The notes below the pieces were generated by a model. That model saw only the letters and a program-made list of their open reading frames with translations. It did no database searches and was not told the DNA's origin. Shown piece by piece: positions 9,092 through 17,591 of a stretch of DNA of 21,949 nt. The stretch's first letter is position 1, and every line of letters begins with the position of its first letter. Position numbers and translations under genes: made by a program. The stretch is from contig MPUH01001180.1 of the NCBI GenBank assembly GCA_001970955.1, positions 1-21,949 on the forward strand, written 5' to 3'. The stretch comes from Stentor coeruleus. Its lineage: Eukaryota > Ciliophora > Heterotrichea > Heterotrichida > Stentoridae.

Positions 9092-11077
9092 ATGGCTAAA
9101 CAAGCAAGTATGGATGATGAAATTAAAGAACGCGATGAATTAACAGCTGTTATCATTGCTGATAGCTTTACACGTTCATTTTGGCCTATTACTAATGATA
9201 TGCCAAAAGTTCTGATGCCAATGTGTAATATACCTCTTATTGAATATACTATTGAGCTTGTCATTCGTAATCATATCAAAAAAATAATTTTGTTTTGTTG
9301 TTCGCAAGCTCAAAAAATTGTTGAGTATATACAATTGCAGAAATATAGACAAGTATCGATACAATGTATTTGCAGACCTTCTTGTGCAAGTTTAGGAGAT
9401 GTTATCAGGGAGCTTGATAGTAGAAAGTTCTTGAGGAATGATTTTTTGATTATCTTTGGGGATACTGTAGGAAATGCTAATTTGAAAGAAGCGATTGAAC
9501 ATCACAGGAATTTACGGAAAGCTGATAAAGAGTATATATTAACAGTAGTATTTTCTGAAGTCTCAATCGATAGCAGTCTGCGTATTGAAGAAGAGCAGTC
9601 TATAGTTATTCTCGAAGGACCACGAATTCTACAGTTCGATGGGATAATGAAGAAGCGTAAAATCACCCTCAACAGTAATGTGAAGTTTAAAGAACTTAAA
9701 GAGTTCGAGATCCGCAATGACCTTGTTGAATCAGGTGTGCTCATATGTTCTCCAGAGATCATGGAGTACTTTTCAGGAGAATTTGACTACCACAGTTTAA
9801 GAGACCATCTAATGAGAGATTTGCTAACATCAGAAATATACAGTGTGAAATGCTCAGCTTATGTCCTTCCGAAACACAGTTATCTGCATAGAGTCCAAGT
9901 GCCTAAAACATATGATGCAGTGTCTGTTGACATGATGAATCGTTGGCTTTACCCAATATGCTTAGATGCTAATCTTTTCCCTCCATCAACGCCATCAACT
10001 TATACCTCATCACGTAACAACTTATATAAAGAAACTGGAGTCCAAGTGTCAAGAACAGCGAAAATCGAGTCCCCAGCTGTGATCGGAGCTAAAACAGTAA
10101 TACATGATGAAACAATCATATCAATGAGCTCTATAGGGAGAAACTGCATCATAGGCAGTGGCTGCAAAATTTCAGGCTCTTATATATGGAATGATGTGAT
10201 CATAGGTAAAAACTGCCAAATCACCCACGCTCTAATTTGCAACGGGGTGACAATTGGTGATAACTGCGTTATAAACTCTGGTAGCATCATATCTACAAAC
10301 ATTAAACTGAAAAATTCCCTAATAATCGAAGAATTTAGCCGTATTTCTTTATACAAATACAACCAAGACGATGAAATCTATCAGCTCTGTAATGATGACT
10401 CAGAACTTGGTAAAGGTTATATTTATGATGTTCAACTAGAAAATAGTCTGCATGGAATTAATAAGCAACTTCTACGTAAACAAAGTATTGGCGCTGTAGT
10501 TATCAATATCTGCAATGCTGAAGCTGAAGACTCACCATTAAGCGACTCCTCTCCTTCTGATTCAGAAAATGAGAGAATCGATGATAATGACAAATTTATG
10601 CCTAAAGAAAGTAAAGTTTATTTAGAATTTATTGATGAAGTGAAGAATTTAGTTGCTGAAATGGTTGAAAGGGATGAAACTGTTGAGAGTATTCAGATTG
10701 AAGTGAATTCGATAAAATTCTCACAAAATAAAGACTTTATGGAATGCATTTCAGGTATACTTGCTGGGCTTATTGAGAGTTCAGGGCCTAAACTTAGTTT
10801 GCATTTTGAGAAGTGGACTGAGTTATTAGGAAAATATGCTTGTAGTGACTTAGAAAAAAAATTTATGCTTAAAGAATTGGAGAGGTTGATGACAGGGAGA
10901 CCCGAACAGGGACAGTTTCATTTGGTTGTTAAGGAAATCTATTCTGCTGATGTTATTGATGGGGATTGCATTTTGACTTGGAATGAAGAATGCACTTCAG
11001 ATGTATTTAAAGGACTTATGAAACAATTTGTGGAGTGGCTGGAAGAGGATGAGGAAGAGGAGGAGGATGAAGATTAA
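9092..11077 (+). CDS. EIF2B5: Translation initiation factor eIF2B subunit epsilon
   Basis: 661 aa, ATG at 9092, TAA at 11075-11077. This is the catalytic subunit of the guanine-nucleotide exchange factor that recharges eIF2 with GTP in the cytosol. The nucleotidyltransferase-like domain is at about 16-285 (AVIIADSFTRSFWPIT at 19-34). Left-handed beta-helix hexapeptide repeats lie at about 316-412 (for example GRNCIIGSGC and GKNCQIT). An acidic Ser-rich linker follows at 477-500, then the HEAT-like W2 domain at about 505-655, with the AA-box EIYSADVIDGDCILTW (615-630) and the acidic, aromatic end FVEWLEEDEEEE. This order and length are those of eIF2B epsilon (yeast GCD6). The conserved Asn-Phe (NF) motif needed for exchange in yeast appears here as Glu230-Phe231. 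A second Met at residue 7 is an alternative start. Confidence 0.95.
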   Translation: MAKQASMDDEIKERDELTAVIIADSFTRSFWPITNDMPKVLMPMCNIPLIEYTIELVIRNHIKKIILFCCSQAQKIVEYIQLQKYRQVSIQCICRPSCASLGDVIRELDSRKFLRNDFLIIFGDTVGNANLKEAIEHHRNLRKADKEYILTVVFSEVSIDSSLRIEEEQSIVILEGPRILQFDGIMKKRKITLNSNVKFKELKEFEIRNDLVESGVLICSPEIMEYFSGEFDYHSLRDHLMRDLLTSEIYSVKCSAYVLPKHSYLHRVQVPKTYDAVSVDMMNRWLYPICLDANLFPPSTPSTYTSSRNNLYKETGVQVSRTAKIESPAVIGAKTVIHDETIISMSSIGRNCIIGSGCKISGSYIWNDVIIGKNCQITHALICNGVTIGDNCVINSGSIISTNIKLKNSLIIEEFSRISLYKYNQDDEIYQLCNDDSELGKGYIYDVQLENSLHGINKQLLRKQSIGAVVINICNAEAEDSPLSDSSPSDSENERIDDNDKFMPKESKVYLEFIDEVKNLVAEMVERDETVESIQIEVNSIKFSQNKDFMECISGILAGLIESSGPKLSLHFEKWTELLGKYACSDLEKKFMLKELERLMTGRPEQGQFHLVVKEIYSADVIDGDCILTWNEECTSDVFKGLMKQFVEWLEEDEEEEEDED

Positions 11078-11326
11078 ATAGAAATAAATAGATAAGGGAT
11101 AGTTTGGATGAAGATAATAATTATGATTGCTAAACTTTTTAAAGAATTTCATTTTAAGATGGCATGATTTGTAGATCTCTTGGTGTTAGGGTATTAAGAA
11201 TATAAAACTGACCTGAATTCTCTAATATTTATATAAAAAATACTTAAACCAATCTCTTCTCAATAAAACTATAAGCATTTAAACATTCTTTAATCCATCA
11301 TTCTATCTTAAAAATCCTTAGCTATA
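11078..11326. other. Convergent intergenic spacer
   Basis: About 250 bp between the 3' ends of the eIF2B-epsilon and PKG genes. No hairpin terminator or gene is seen. The left half is G-rich (9 G to 3 C in 11101-11160) and the right half C-rich (10 C to 1 G in 11221-11280), changing near 11205. Confidence 0.6.
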
Positions 11327-13999
11327 CTAACCTTTAAACTCTTCATCCCAATTGACATTAAAGCCTTCTTTAACTGGCCTAGGCTTAGGTATTTCATCAT
11401 GTTTTTCAGCTTTCGTAATAACCTCATCCAATGGTTTATGATTTTTCAAAGCCATTTCCGCATCATGCAATATCGAAGGTAATATTGGGACATAAGGTGT
11501 TGGAAGTTCCCTTCTTAATATTTTTTCCCAATTAATCCCTATAAACCATGGATGAGATTTCAGATTATCAAAAGTCCCTCCAAGCCTTGCGGCAGGATTT
11601 TTACATAGCAATTGAGTGATTAAGTCTTTGATTTTGTCTTTATTATCAGCATTTGGAGGAAATAAAAACTTCCCTTGTTGCACCATCTCATATACTACAT
11701 AAGGATCATTTTCTTCTTCACCAAAAGGTACTGCTGCATAAAGAAACTCATAAAGCATAATCCCTGCGCTCCAGTAGTCAGCACTTAAAGTATACCCATG
11801 ACCTGTTATAATTTCAGGAGCCATATAATGAGGAGGAATTCCTACAATTGTATATGTTCGACCTTTGATTATCTTTGCTGCTCCAAAGTCAATGAGTTTC
11901 GGATACCCTTCATCATCAATCATAATATTCATTGGATGCAAATCTCTATATATAATATCCCTCTCATGTAAATGCTCAAGCATTAAGAATATACAAGCCG
12001 TATAAAACTTTGCATCAGCAACCGTCAAAACATCAAGTTTCCTTAGCACATCAAATAAGTTCATTCCCCTTATATACTCTAACAGAAAATATACTCTTTT
12101 ATCATCCTTAAAAGTTTTAATAAGTTTTGATATTAGCATATGGTCAATCTGCAATAATATTTTCCTTTCTAATAATAGATTGTCTTCCATCTCATAAGCT
12201 CTAACTTTTTTTTTATTCACAGCTTTCAAAGCATATAAAGACTTTTTTTGTTTATGAATCACAAGAAACACATTACCAAAAGTCCCAGTTCCAATCTGAT
12301 TAACCACATATAAATCGTGAATATTTATATTATCATCTTGCAATTCAATCCTTTTCATAAGGAGTTTTTTTAGTTTTTCATCTAATATTCTCATAAAATC
12401 AGACTTGTAAAGAACCCAACAGTTTACTTCGCCTTTAGCTTTTACTGTTGCTGAACGGAATTTATCGAAAAGTAAAGACCGTTCCCCGAAATAGTCGTCT
12501 TTGGTTATGTTACGAAGTATACGATTTGTGTCTTTGTCAATAACTTCGACTCGTCCAGATTTTATAAGGAAAAGGGATTCTCCAGGTTGGTTTTGGGCAA
12601 AAATTATGGCATCATTTTTGAAATTCTCAGTGCGTAAGGATTGGATTAAGCTTTCAAACTGCTCTTCACTCAGGTATCTGAAAAGAGGGATTTTTTTGAG
12701 AAGTTTTATGGCATCATTGTTTGTTGTAACTTTATGGTAGTCACCACCGATTGCCTCAAAAAAAGCTGAGTTTTTAATGAAAGCCAAGTGTACATCACCT
12801 TTAGCATAGTAGTCTTTTTGAAAAATATCATCAAAAGCTTGGATGGCTTCATCTAAACCTATTATGTCAAAGACTTTATAGACAATTTCCCCATCTTCTG
12901 ATTGAAGTTCTCCTTTAATAAGGACAATTATATTATCACATTTTCTTATCCCTTCAGAAATTGCCTTTTCTCCTTCTTTTAGTTCTTGGATTTCTGAACA
13001 GTTGAGTAGTTTTTCAAATTGTGTCTTTGTAAGTTTTTTAAGATAAACATTTTTGTCAAAGGCTATGCGTTGAGAGTTTTTATGGACTATTAACTGAAGA
13101 GATGTTCCGAAAAGTTTTGTAAGCTCTGCACGACCAATTGTTAAGCATTTTGTATTTTCAACTGCTGTTATTGTCGCTGTACGGACTGAGTTATATAATA
13201 GGGCCTGTTCACCAAAATAATCACCTTTTTCCATTGTCTTTATATCTTTCTCTCCTTGACTACATATGACACTTCCTTGTTTTATTATATAAAGTAAATC
13301 GCCAGTTTCCCCTTCATTTACAATTACTTGTCCTGGGCTGTACATATTTGTCGCAATTGATGCAATAAGTGATTCTATTTGTGCATTATTCAATATTTTA
13401 AATACAGGGATACTTTCAATAAGCCCACGGTTTTCAGCATAGTTAAGAGCATTTATTTGCTCTAAAGTATTTCTAAAGGTTTTTCTATCAACACCCCATA
13501 AAGATGAGTTTTCTATGGTTCTTACCGTTGCTGATCTTGGCGTATCATGAAGTAATGCTAACTCTCCAAAGCTTTCTTGAGGACGTAAAACATTGACACG
13601 CTTTTCGTCAATTATTACTTCTAATTTTCCATGGGCAATGACAAAAAATGTTGACCCAACACTATTTTGTTCAAAAACAACTTCGCGAGGTTCTAAAATA
13701 TAGTATTTCATATGGTTAATTACAGATTCCCTTTGCTCTTCAGTAAGGCTATTGAATATAAAATGCTTAGTTAAAGCAGCACTAATGAAGCTTATATCAG
13801 CTTTCGATTTAGATTTATCTTGGACAATAGCAAATTTAGCATCTGTAGGCTCTTTACAATCTGAGCTAAGTCTTGGATCTGGCATACTTTGTTTAATTTT
13901 TCTTGATAACTTAGCTTTAGCTTCTGATAAATCTAGCCCTTCATGGTTAGGAAGTACAGGAATTTTCGACTTTGATGTTGTACGCAAGCAACTACCCAT
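11327..13999 (-). CDS. cGMP-dependent protein kinase (PKG), four CNB domains
   Basis: 890 aa, ATG at 13999, TAG at 11327-11329. The MGSC start suggests dual acylation. Four cyclic-nucleotide-binding domains follow: A (about 79-190, cassette FGELALLHDTPRSATV), B (about 197-310, FGEQALLYNSVRTATI), a degenerate C (about 313-420, no FGE or Arg), and D (about 432-545, FGERSLLFDKFRSATV). Ser/Thr next to the cassette Arg favours cGMP over cAMP. The AGC kinase spans about 560-820: IGTGTFGNV (569-577), Lys592, catalytic Asp686, Asn691, DFG 704-706, APE 727-729, and the C-tail ends NWDEEF. Four CNBs with C degenerate is the apicomplexan PKG layout. Two changes stand out: His688 replaces the catalytic-loop Lys, and the P+1 loop is GIPPHYMAPE, one residue longer than usual and without the Thr. 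A 15-nt GT..AG stretch overlapping the stop could add three residues, but its donor is poor. Confidence 0.93.
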   Translation of the reverse strand: MGSCLRTTSKSKIPVLPNHEGLDLSEAKAKLSRKIKQSMPDPRLSSDCKEPTDAKFAIVQDKSKSKADISFISAALTKHFIFNSLTEEQRESVINHMKYYILEPREVVFEQNSVGSTFFVIAHGKLEVIIDEKRVNVLRPQESFGELALLHDTPRSATVRTIENSSLWGVDRKTFRNTLEQINALNYAENRGLIESIPVFKILNNAQIESLIASIATNMYSPGQVIVNEGETGDLLYIIKQGSVICSQGEKDIKTMEKGDYFGEQALLYNSVRTATITAVENTKCLTIGRAELTKLFGTSLQLIVHKNSQRIAFDKNVYLKKLTKTQFEKLLNCSEIQELKEGEKAISEGIRKCDNIIVLIKGELQSEDGEIVYKVFDIIGLDEAIQAFDDIFQKDYYAKGDVHLAFIKNSAFFEAIGGDYHKVTTNNDAIKLLKKIPLFRYLSEEQFESLIQSLRTENFKNDAIIFAQNQPGESLFLIKSGRVEVIDKDTNRILRNITKDDYFGERSLLFDKFRSATVKAKGEVNCWVLYKSDFMRILDEKLKKLLMKRIELQDDNINIHDLYVVNQIGTGTFGNVFLVIHKQKKSLYALKAVNKKKVRAYEMEDNLLLERKILLQIDHMLISKLIKTFKDDKRVYFLLEYIRGMNLFDVLRKLDVLTVADAKFYTACIFLMLEHLHERDIIYRDLHPMNIMIDDEGYPKLIDFGAAKIIKGRTYTIVGIPPHYMAPEIITGHGYTLSADYWSAGIMLYEFLYAAVPFGEEENDPYVVYEMVQQGKFLFPPNADNKDKIKDLITQLLCKNPAARLGGTFDNLKSHPWFIGINWEKILRRELPTPYVPILPSILHDAEMALKNHKPLDEVITKAEKHDEIPKPRPVKEGFNVNWDEEFKG

Positions 14000-14553
14000 A
14001 AGTATTATTATTGTAAATCATTTTTAGTTTTATTTAAAGTAACTCTTGAAGGTTATAAATTAAATAAAATATGGATATGGTCTTTATTATAAAGCTTGAA
14101 ACTTTTATTATATGCATTTAAATTGTTAGAAAATAAAGTAGAAGATAAAGATTGAGAATAGAGTTGATATTTTCATTGTTTATGTTTGGATTTATGTATG
14201 ACATAGAATGTTGGTAATTGATTTTTGATTATAAAAAGGTTTTGATAAAGAAGGGTTTTGCAATGATTGGATTTTTTTATTTTGGACGGATTAAATAATA
14301 TTTAGAATAAGATGCTTAGGCGATATTATGATGCTTGTTGGGGTGATGATATAAAATTAGGTGACTTTTCAAATGCAAAAAGAGTTTTATTGGAGAATGA
14401 TTATAATTAAGTGAGATATGATGATTAGAAAATATTGAGTGTAAATGGTATATTTTTTATGCAATATTTTGAATTAATTTGTTTTAAATGGTTAGGAAAT
14501 ATAATGCTATCATCTAAAACAAGTTCTGAGAATATTTAAGCTAAAATTTAATC
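14000..14553. other. Intergenic spacer upstream of PKG
   Basis: About 550 bp between two minus-strand genes. It is strongly G-over-C on the plus strand for almost its whole length (12 G to 1 C in 14221-14280), with only a short C-rich end near 14535. It must contain the PKG promoter, but no defined element, gene or RNA is recognisable. Confidence 0.55.
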
Positions 14554-15105
14554 CTATCTTATCCTACCTTGATCAATCATCATTCTTAAAAGTACTATAG
14601 CATCTGGGCAGAAATTTTCAGTTTGCGATCTTGTGAAAATTTCATCAGTACTCATAAGTTCAATCCATTGAACTTCCTCTGGTTGTAATACCAACTCTCC
14701 GTCCCAATACGTCAAAAAGCAGGCGCACCATACTGAGGTTTTCTCATCCTGATACAAATGATAAAAGCAAAACTCCACATTTTCAGGATTTATGCCGATT
14801 TCTTCTTGTAATTCCCTTCTAGCACTATCAAGAATACTTGGGTCACTCGCAGCAACAACCCCTCCAGTGCAAATATCATAAAATCCTGGGAAAACATCTT
14901 TTGTCGTAGTTCTTTTCTGTACGTAAAGCTTTCCTTCATTGTTTAAAACAAAAACAAATGTTGACCTATGTGTAAGATTTTTTTGCCTCATTTCCTTTCT
15001 TGCACAAGATCCTATAGGTTGATTATCTTTATCTACTAATAGAATTAGTTCTTCAGATGGATTGTAGGATTCTTGTGCTGGGGCAAATCTTACTTGGGTG
15101 TACAT
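14554..15105 (-). CDS. Nudix hydrolase (YfcD/IDI-like)
   Basis: 183 aa, ATG at 15105, TAG at 14554-14556. The N-terminal part (VDKDNQPIGSCARKEMRQKN, then LTHRSTFVFVLNNEGKLYVQKR) is typical of the Nudix branch that includes E. coli YfcD and isopentenyl-diphosphate isomerase-like proteins. The Nudix box runs from about Gly81 to Ile105 and ends RRELQEEIGI; Glu98, Glu101 and Glu102 are the likely metal ligands. The first Glu of the canonical box is missing: the loop reads GGVVAASDPSILDSA, apparently with an inserted residue. Family members hydrolyse nucleoside-diphosphate or other pyrophosphate compounds with Mg or Mn; the substrate cannot be told from sequence. No targeting peptide is obvious. 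Confidence 0.88.
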   Translation of the reverse strand: MYTQVRFAPAQESYNPSEELILLVDKDNQPIGSCARKEMRQKNLTHRSTFVFVLNNEGKLYVQKRTTTKDVFPGFYDICTGGVVAASDPSILDSARRELQEEIGINPENVEFCFYHLYQDEKTSVWCACFLTYWDGELVLQPEEVQWIELMSTDEIFTRSQTENFCPDAIVLLRMMIDQGRIR

Positions 15106-16329
15106 TTTTATTGTATAATAACTAAGTGATGTATGCTATTTATAATCTAAGGTTTATGATTATTTAAAGGATTTTTAAGTGAGAATATATAGGGAAAAGG
15201 CTTTTAGTTTAAGTTTTGGAGTATTGTTGTAATAATATAGACTTTGATTTGAGATTTATTTGATTTTTATTGAGTGCTCGAAGAAGATAAAATTAAATGG
15301 TTATTTTGTATAGATATCAAGAATATTAGTTATTAAATGGCAAATGCTTGAATATTAACTTTTTATAGCTTAGGAATTTTTATTTAGATACACTAGATAT
15401 TTAAATTAAGATTTCATTACATAACTAAAATCACTCGTAACTAAATAGCATAAACACAAGCTTCACCTTAGGGCCTCAAAACTATGCTCAATACATATTC
15501 TCTTTCCAACCTATCATCACAAATTTCATATTCATCACGATATCTCATTTTTTATAATGAGCATCACTTCCAAATACAAAAAATTCCACTATATCATCCA
15601 GTATTCAAGCCTTTATTTATATCTCATATCCAAATCGCCATTTCCCTAACCTGAAATCTATGCATTTTTTGAACTTCTTTTTAAATCAATCTCTTCAAAT
15701 TCCAACTTCTCAAAACAATTATTTTCTCCAACCATCTGCTCATACTAAAAACTTTTCACTTACTATCCTTATTTAAAAATCAGCTCAATCCCTATCTTCT
15801 AAACAACAACTAATGTAGAACTAAATTAATAAATTTCTATTTCTATTATATTGAGAAAGTGGATTTTTTCCAACAAAAAAGTATCAAAATCCAAGGCATA
15901 CAAAAAAAAATATCAGAATGACCAAAGTTAAAGCATACCCGTCATATCAGTCATCTGAGAACTCGTCATCACTGAAAAAATATACACAACCAACAATGTA
16001 CAAGGTAAAATTAAAATCCATAACAAGAAAATTTTACTAAGGCGCATATTTCAATTTTGGATAGAATTCTAGGGAAAGACTGAATAAGACAGGCTACTAG
16101 GGATACTGATAATGTGATTACCTTTACAATAGCAAGCATCTATTTTCGATTAAAATGATGAGAAAGCCTTATCAATAAAGGTGATGTTTAAGTACAATGC
16201 CTTTAGATATTTACCTATCTTGATCTTCGTATGAGAGTATAAAATCTTCATTTAAACTATAATTATAATGTTAAATACAAAAAACTGGTTTGGGTTTTAT
16301 ATAACGAAGGCTATAGGTTAAGAAATGGT
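15106..16329. other. Long intergenic region with a short-ORF cluster
   Basis: About 1.2 kb. Bases 15106-15420 are G-rich and C-poor (15 G to 1 C in 15181-15240). Bases 15430-15830 are the reverse (15 C to 1 G in 15721-15780). From about 15890 to 16260 base composition is less skewed and more GC-rich, and the minus strand holds three short ATG-initiated frames, described separately. No tRNA was found. A 16-nt GT..AG stretch on the minus strand at 16106-16121 has intron-like length, but splicing it does not make one long frame. Confidence 0.5.
15928..16047 (-). CDS. Possible 39-aa single-pass membrane micropeptide
   Basis: ATG at 16047, TAA at 15928-15930. The peptide starts MRLSK, continues with about 21 hydrophobic residues (IFLLWILILPCTLLVVYIFSV) shown here only as a description of the membrane segment at positions 6-26, and ends with a polar Met/Thr/Ser tail. 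The layout is that of a small membrane protein or signal anchor. T-rich DNA encodes hydrophobic residues by chance, and the opposite strand has an overlapping 40-codon frame (15918-16040), so support is weak. Two other short minus frames start at 16251 (33 aa) and just upstream (42 aa). A decayed gene or a non-coding RNA is equally possible. Confidence 0.18.
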   Translation of the reverse strand: MRLSKIFLLWILILPCTLLVVYIFSVMTSSQMTDMTGML

Positions 16330-16977
16330 TTAATTATTTGTCAAGTCAAGATTTAAGAAGATGTTGCTTTTATCATAAGGCTTTGTATTAGAGCTTGGGA
16401 GAAATGAAGAAAAGGATGGTTTTAATATACTGGATTCAGGGTCTTTGATGCTTTTGGATAGATAGGATTGCCGATAGACTTTACCTATCTCGACTTTGAT
16501 TCGACTTTGCCAGAGTTTTTTTTTCATTTGCTTTGCCTCGTTTTCTTGACTAAACTCAATTGACTTGCAAGTTTTGTCTAAACTATTTGAAATCATTATC
16601 TGGGGACAGTTTATATGAACTAAGCTGTGCTCAGCTAGTTTATTTTTTATAGGCATGGTTCTGTTAAAGTTATTGAGCATTTCGAGTTTCTTTTTTTTCT
16701 CTATGCGTTTGCGAAGAATACGAGTTGTAGGCTTTTTTCTAAATAAAGATAGAAGCTGTAAGGATTGGATTCGGGATTGAAGTAGTTTTTTTTCAGCTTT
16801 GTACTCAGCTCGCTGATTGAATTTCTCGTTTTTAAAGCTTTCTAATTTCAAAGGTTGTTCCTTTAATAGGTGAATTTTTTTCTTTATGTTCGGATATTCT
16901 GCGCTTAAGTCCTTAACACCAGTCTGAAGGGATGATAAGTCATTAAGTAATCGATTCACATTATACAGATGATTCAT
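16330..16977 (-). CDS. Hypothetical basic, probably coiled-coil protein
   Basis: 215 aa, ATG at 16977, TAA at 16330-16332. I do not recognise the family. It is Lys/Arg-rich: residues about 1-115 are mostly helix-forming and likely coiled coil (for example KAEKKLLQSRIQSLQLLSLF, and a basic run RKRIEKKKKLEML). A second charged helical stretch lies at about 143-170. The last 45 residues are Ser/Pro-rich and probably disordered. No membrane segment, catalytic motif or zinc ligands are visible. A cytoskeletal or basal-body role would suit such a composition but is a guess. The open frame starts at the first Met after upstream stops. Confidence 0.65.
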   Translation of the reverse strand: MNHLYNVNRLLNDLSSLQTGVKDLSAEYPNIKKKIHLLKEQPLKLESFKNEKFNQRAEYKAEKKLLQSRIQSLQLLSLFRKKPTTRILRKRIEKKKKLEMLNNFNRTMPIKNKLAEHSLVHINCPQIMISNSLDKTCKSIEFSQENEAKQMKKKLWQSRIKVEIGKVYRQSYLSKSIKDPESSILKPSFSSFLPSSNTKPYDKSNIFLNLDLTNN

Positions 16978-17294
16978 AAAACTATGAATTTCAGTTTGTA
17001 ATATTTATATATTTTAGATATTAATCTAAAACATAAATTAGCAAGTGTAAATGTAAAGCTTGATAATCATGATCTTACAGTATTTTTCGGTTGTATGATA
17101 ATCATGTTATTTAGTTGGGAAACTGAAGTTAGTAAAAATTTTCCAGTAGGGCTGCCTTATAAAAATTATTACGATTGGAAAATTGTATTGCAGATTCCTT
17201 ATATATAAGCAAATTATTCTTAGGGATCTATATTGCAGTAAATTTGAAATTTTAATTACTAAGAGATATGACTATAGTAATAAAGGTTTTAGAA

Positions 17295-17525
17295 ATTAAA
17301 CTAAGCTTCTAGTCTTAGAGTAGTGTTTTGATAGAAAAATTTCAGTAAAATTTGATGAGAATTAATATAGAATAGTGAATGCTGAATGAAAATTTTCATC
17401 ACAAAAATATACTATAAAGAAGAAAATTAGCAAGGGATAGACNATTAAACTAAGCTTCTAGTCTTAGAGTAGTGTTTTGATAGAAAAATTTCAGTAAAAT
17501 TTGATGAGAATTAATATAGAATAGT
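17295..17525. repeat. 82-nt direct repeat with two different continuations, around an N
   Basis: Bases 17295-17376 are identical to 17444-17525. Unlike the other two gaps, the left copy does not end at the N. It continues for 66 nt (17377-17442, beginning GAATGCTGAATG) before the N at 17443. The right copy continues instead with CAAGCGATAATTC. The split comes immediately after the shared AATAGT. Two different sequences following the same 82 nt mean either two real alternative structures in the DNA population or a chimeric contig end. Confidence 0.8.
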
Positions 17526-17547
17526 CAAGCGATAATTCTTAACTAAT
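17520..17547 (+). repeat. Dispersed 28-nt motif, copy 2
   Basis: Matches 7518-7545 at 27 of 28 positions in the same orientation. Its first six bases (AATAGT) are the last bases of the 82-nt repeat; the remaining 22 are the start of the alternative continuation. The match ends at 17547. Together with the nearby minus-strand peptide frame at 17592-17693 it could be one end of a mobile element. Confidence 0.5.
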
Positions 17548-17591
17548 GGCAATTAATATGCTTGGTTATCATATTGAAAATCTCTAGAAAA

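Noticed and set aside
11315..11329. 15-nt intron at the PKG stop (GTTAGTATAGCTAAG)
   Set aside because: The length fits, but the donor GTTAG is poor and it would add only three residues after a normal PKG C-terminus. Left as a minor alternative.
14558..14573. GT..AG stretch at the end of the Nudix gene
   Set aside because: It is 14 nt long, shorter than the 15-16 nt class, and the unspliced C-terminus is already reasonable.
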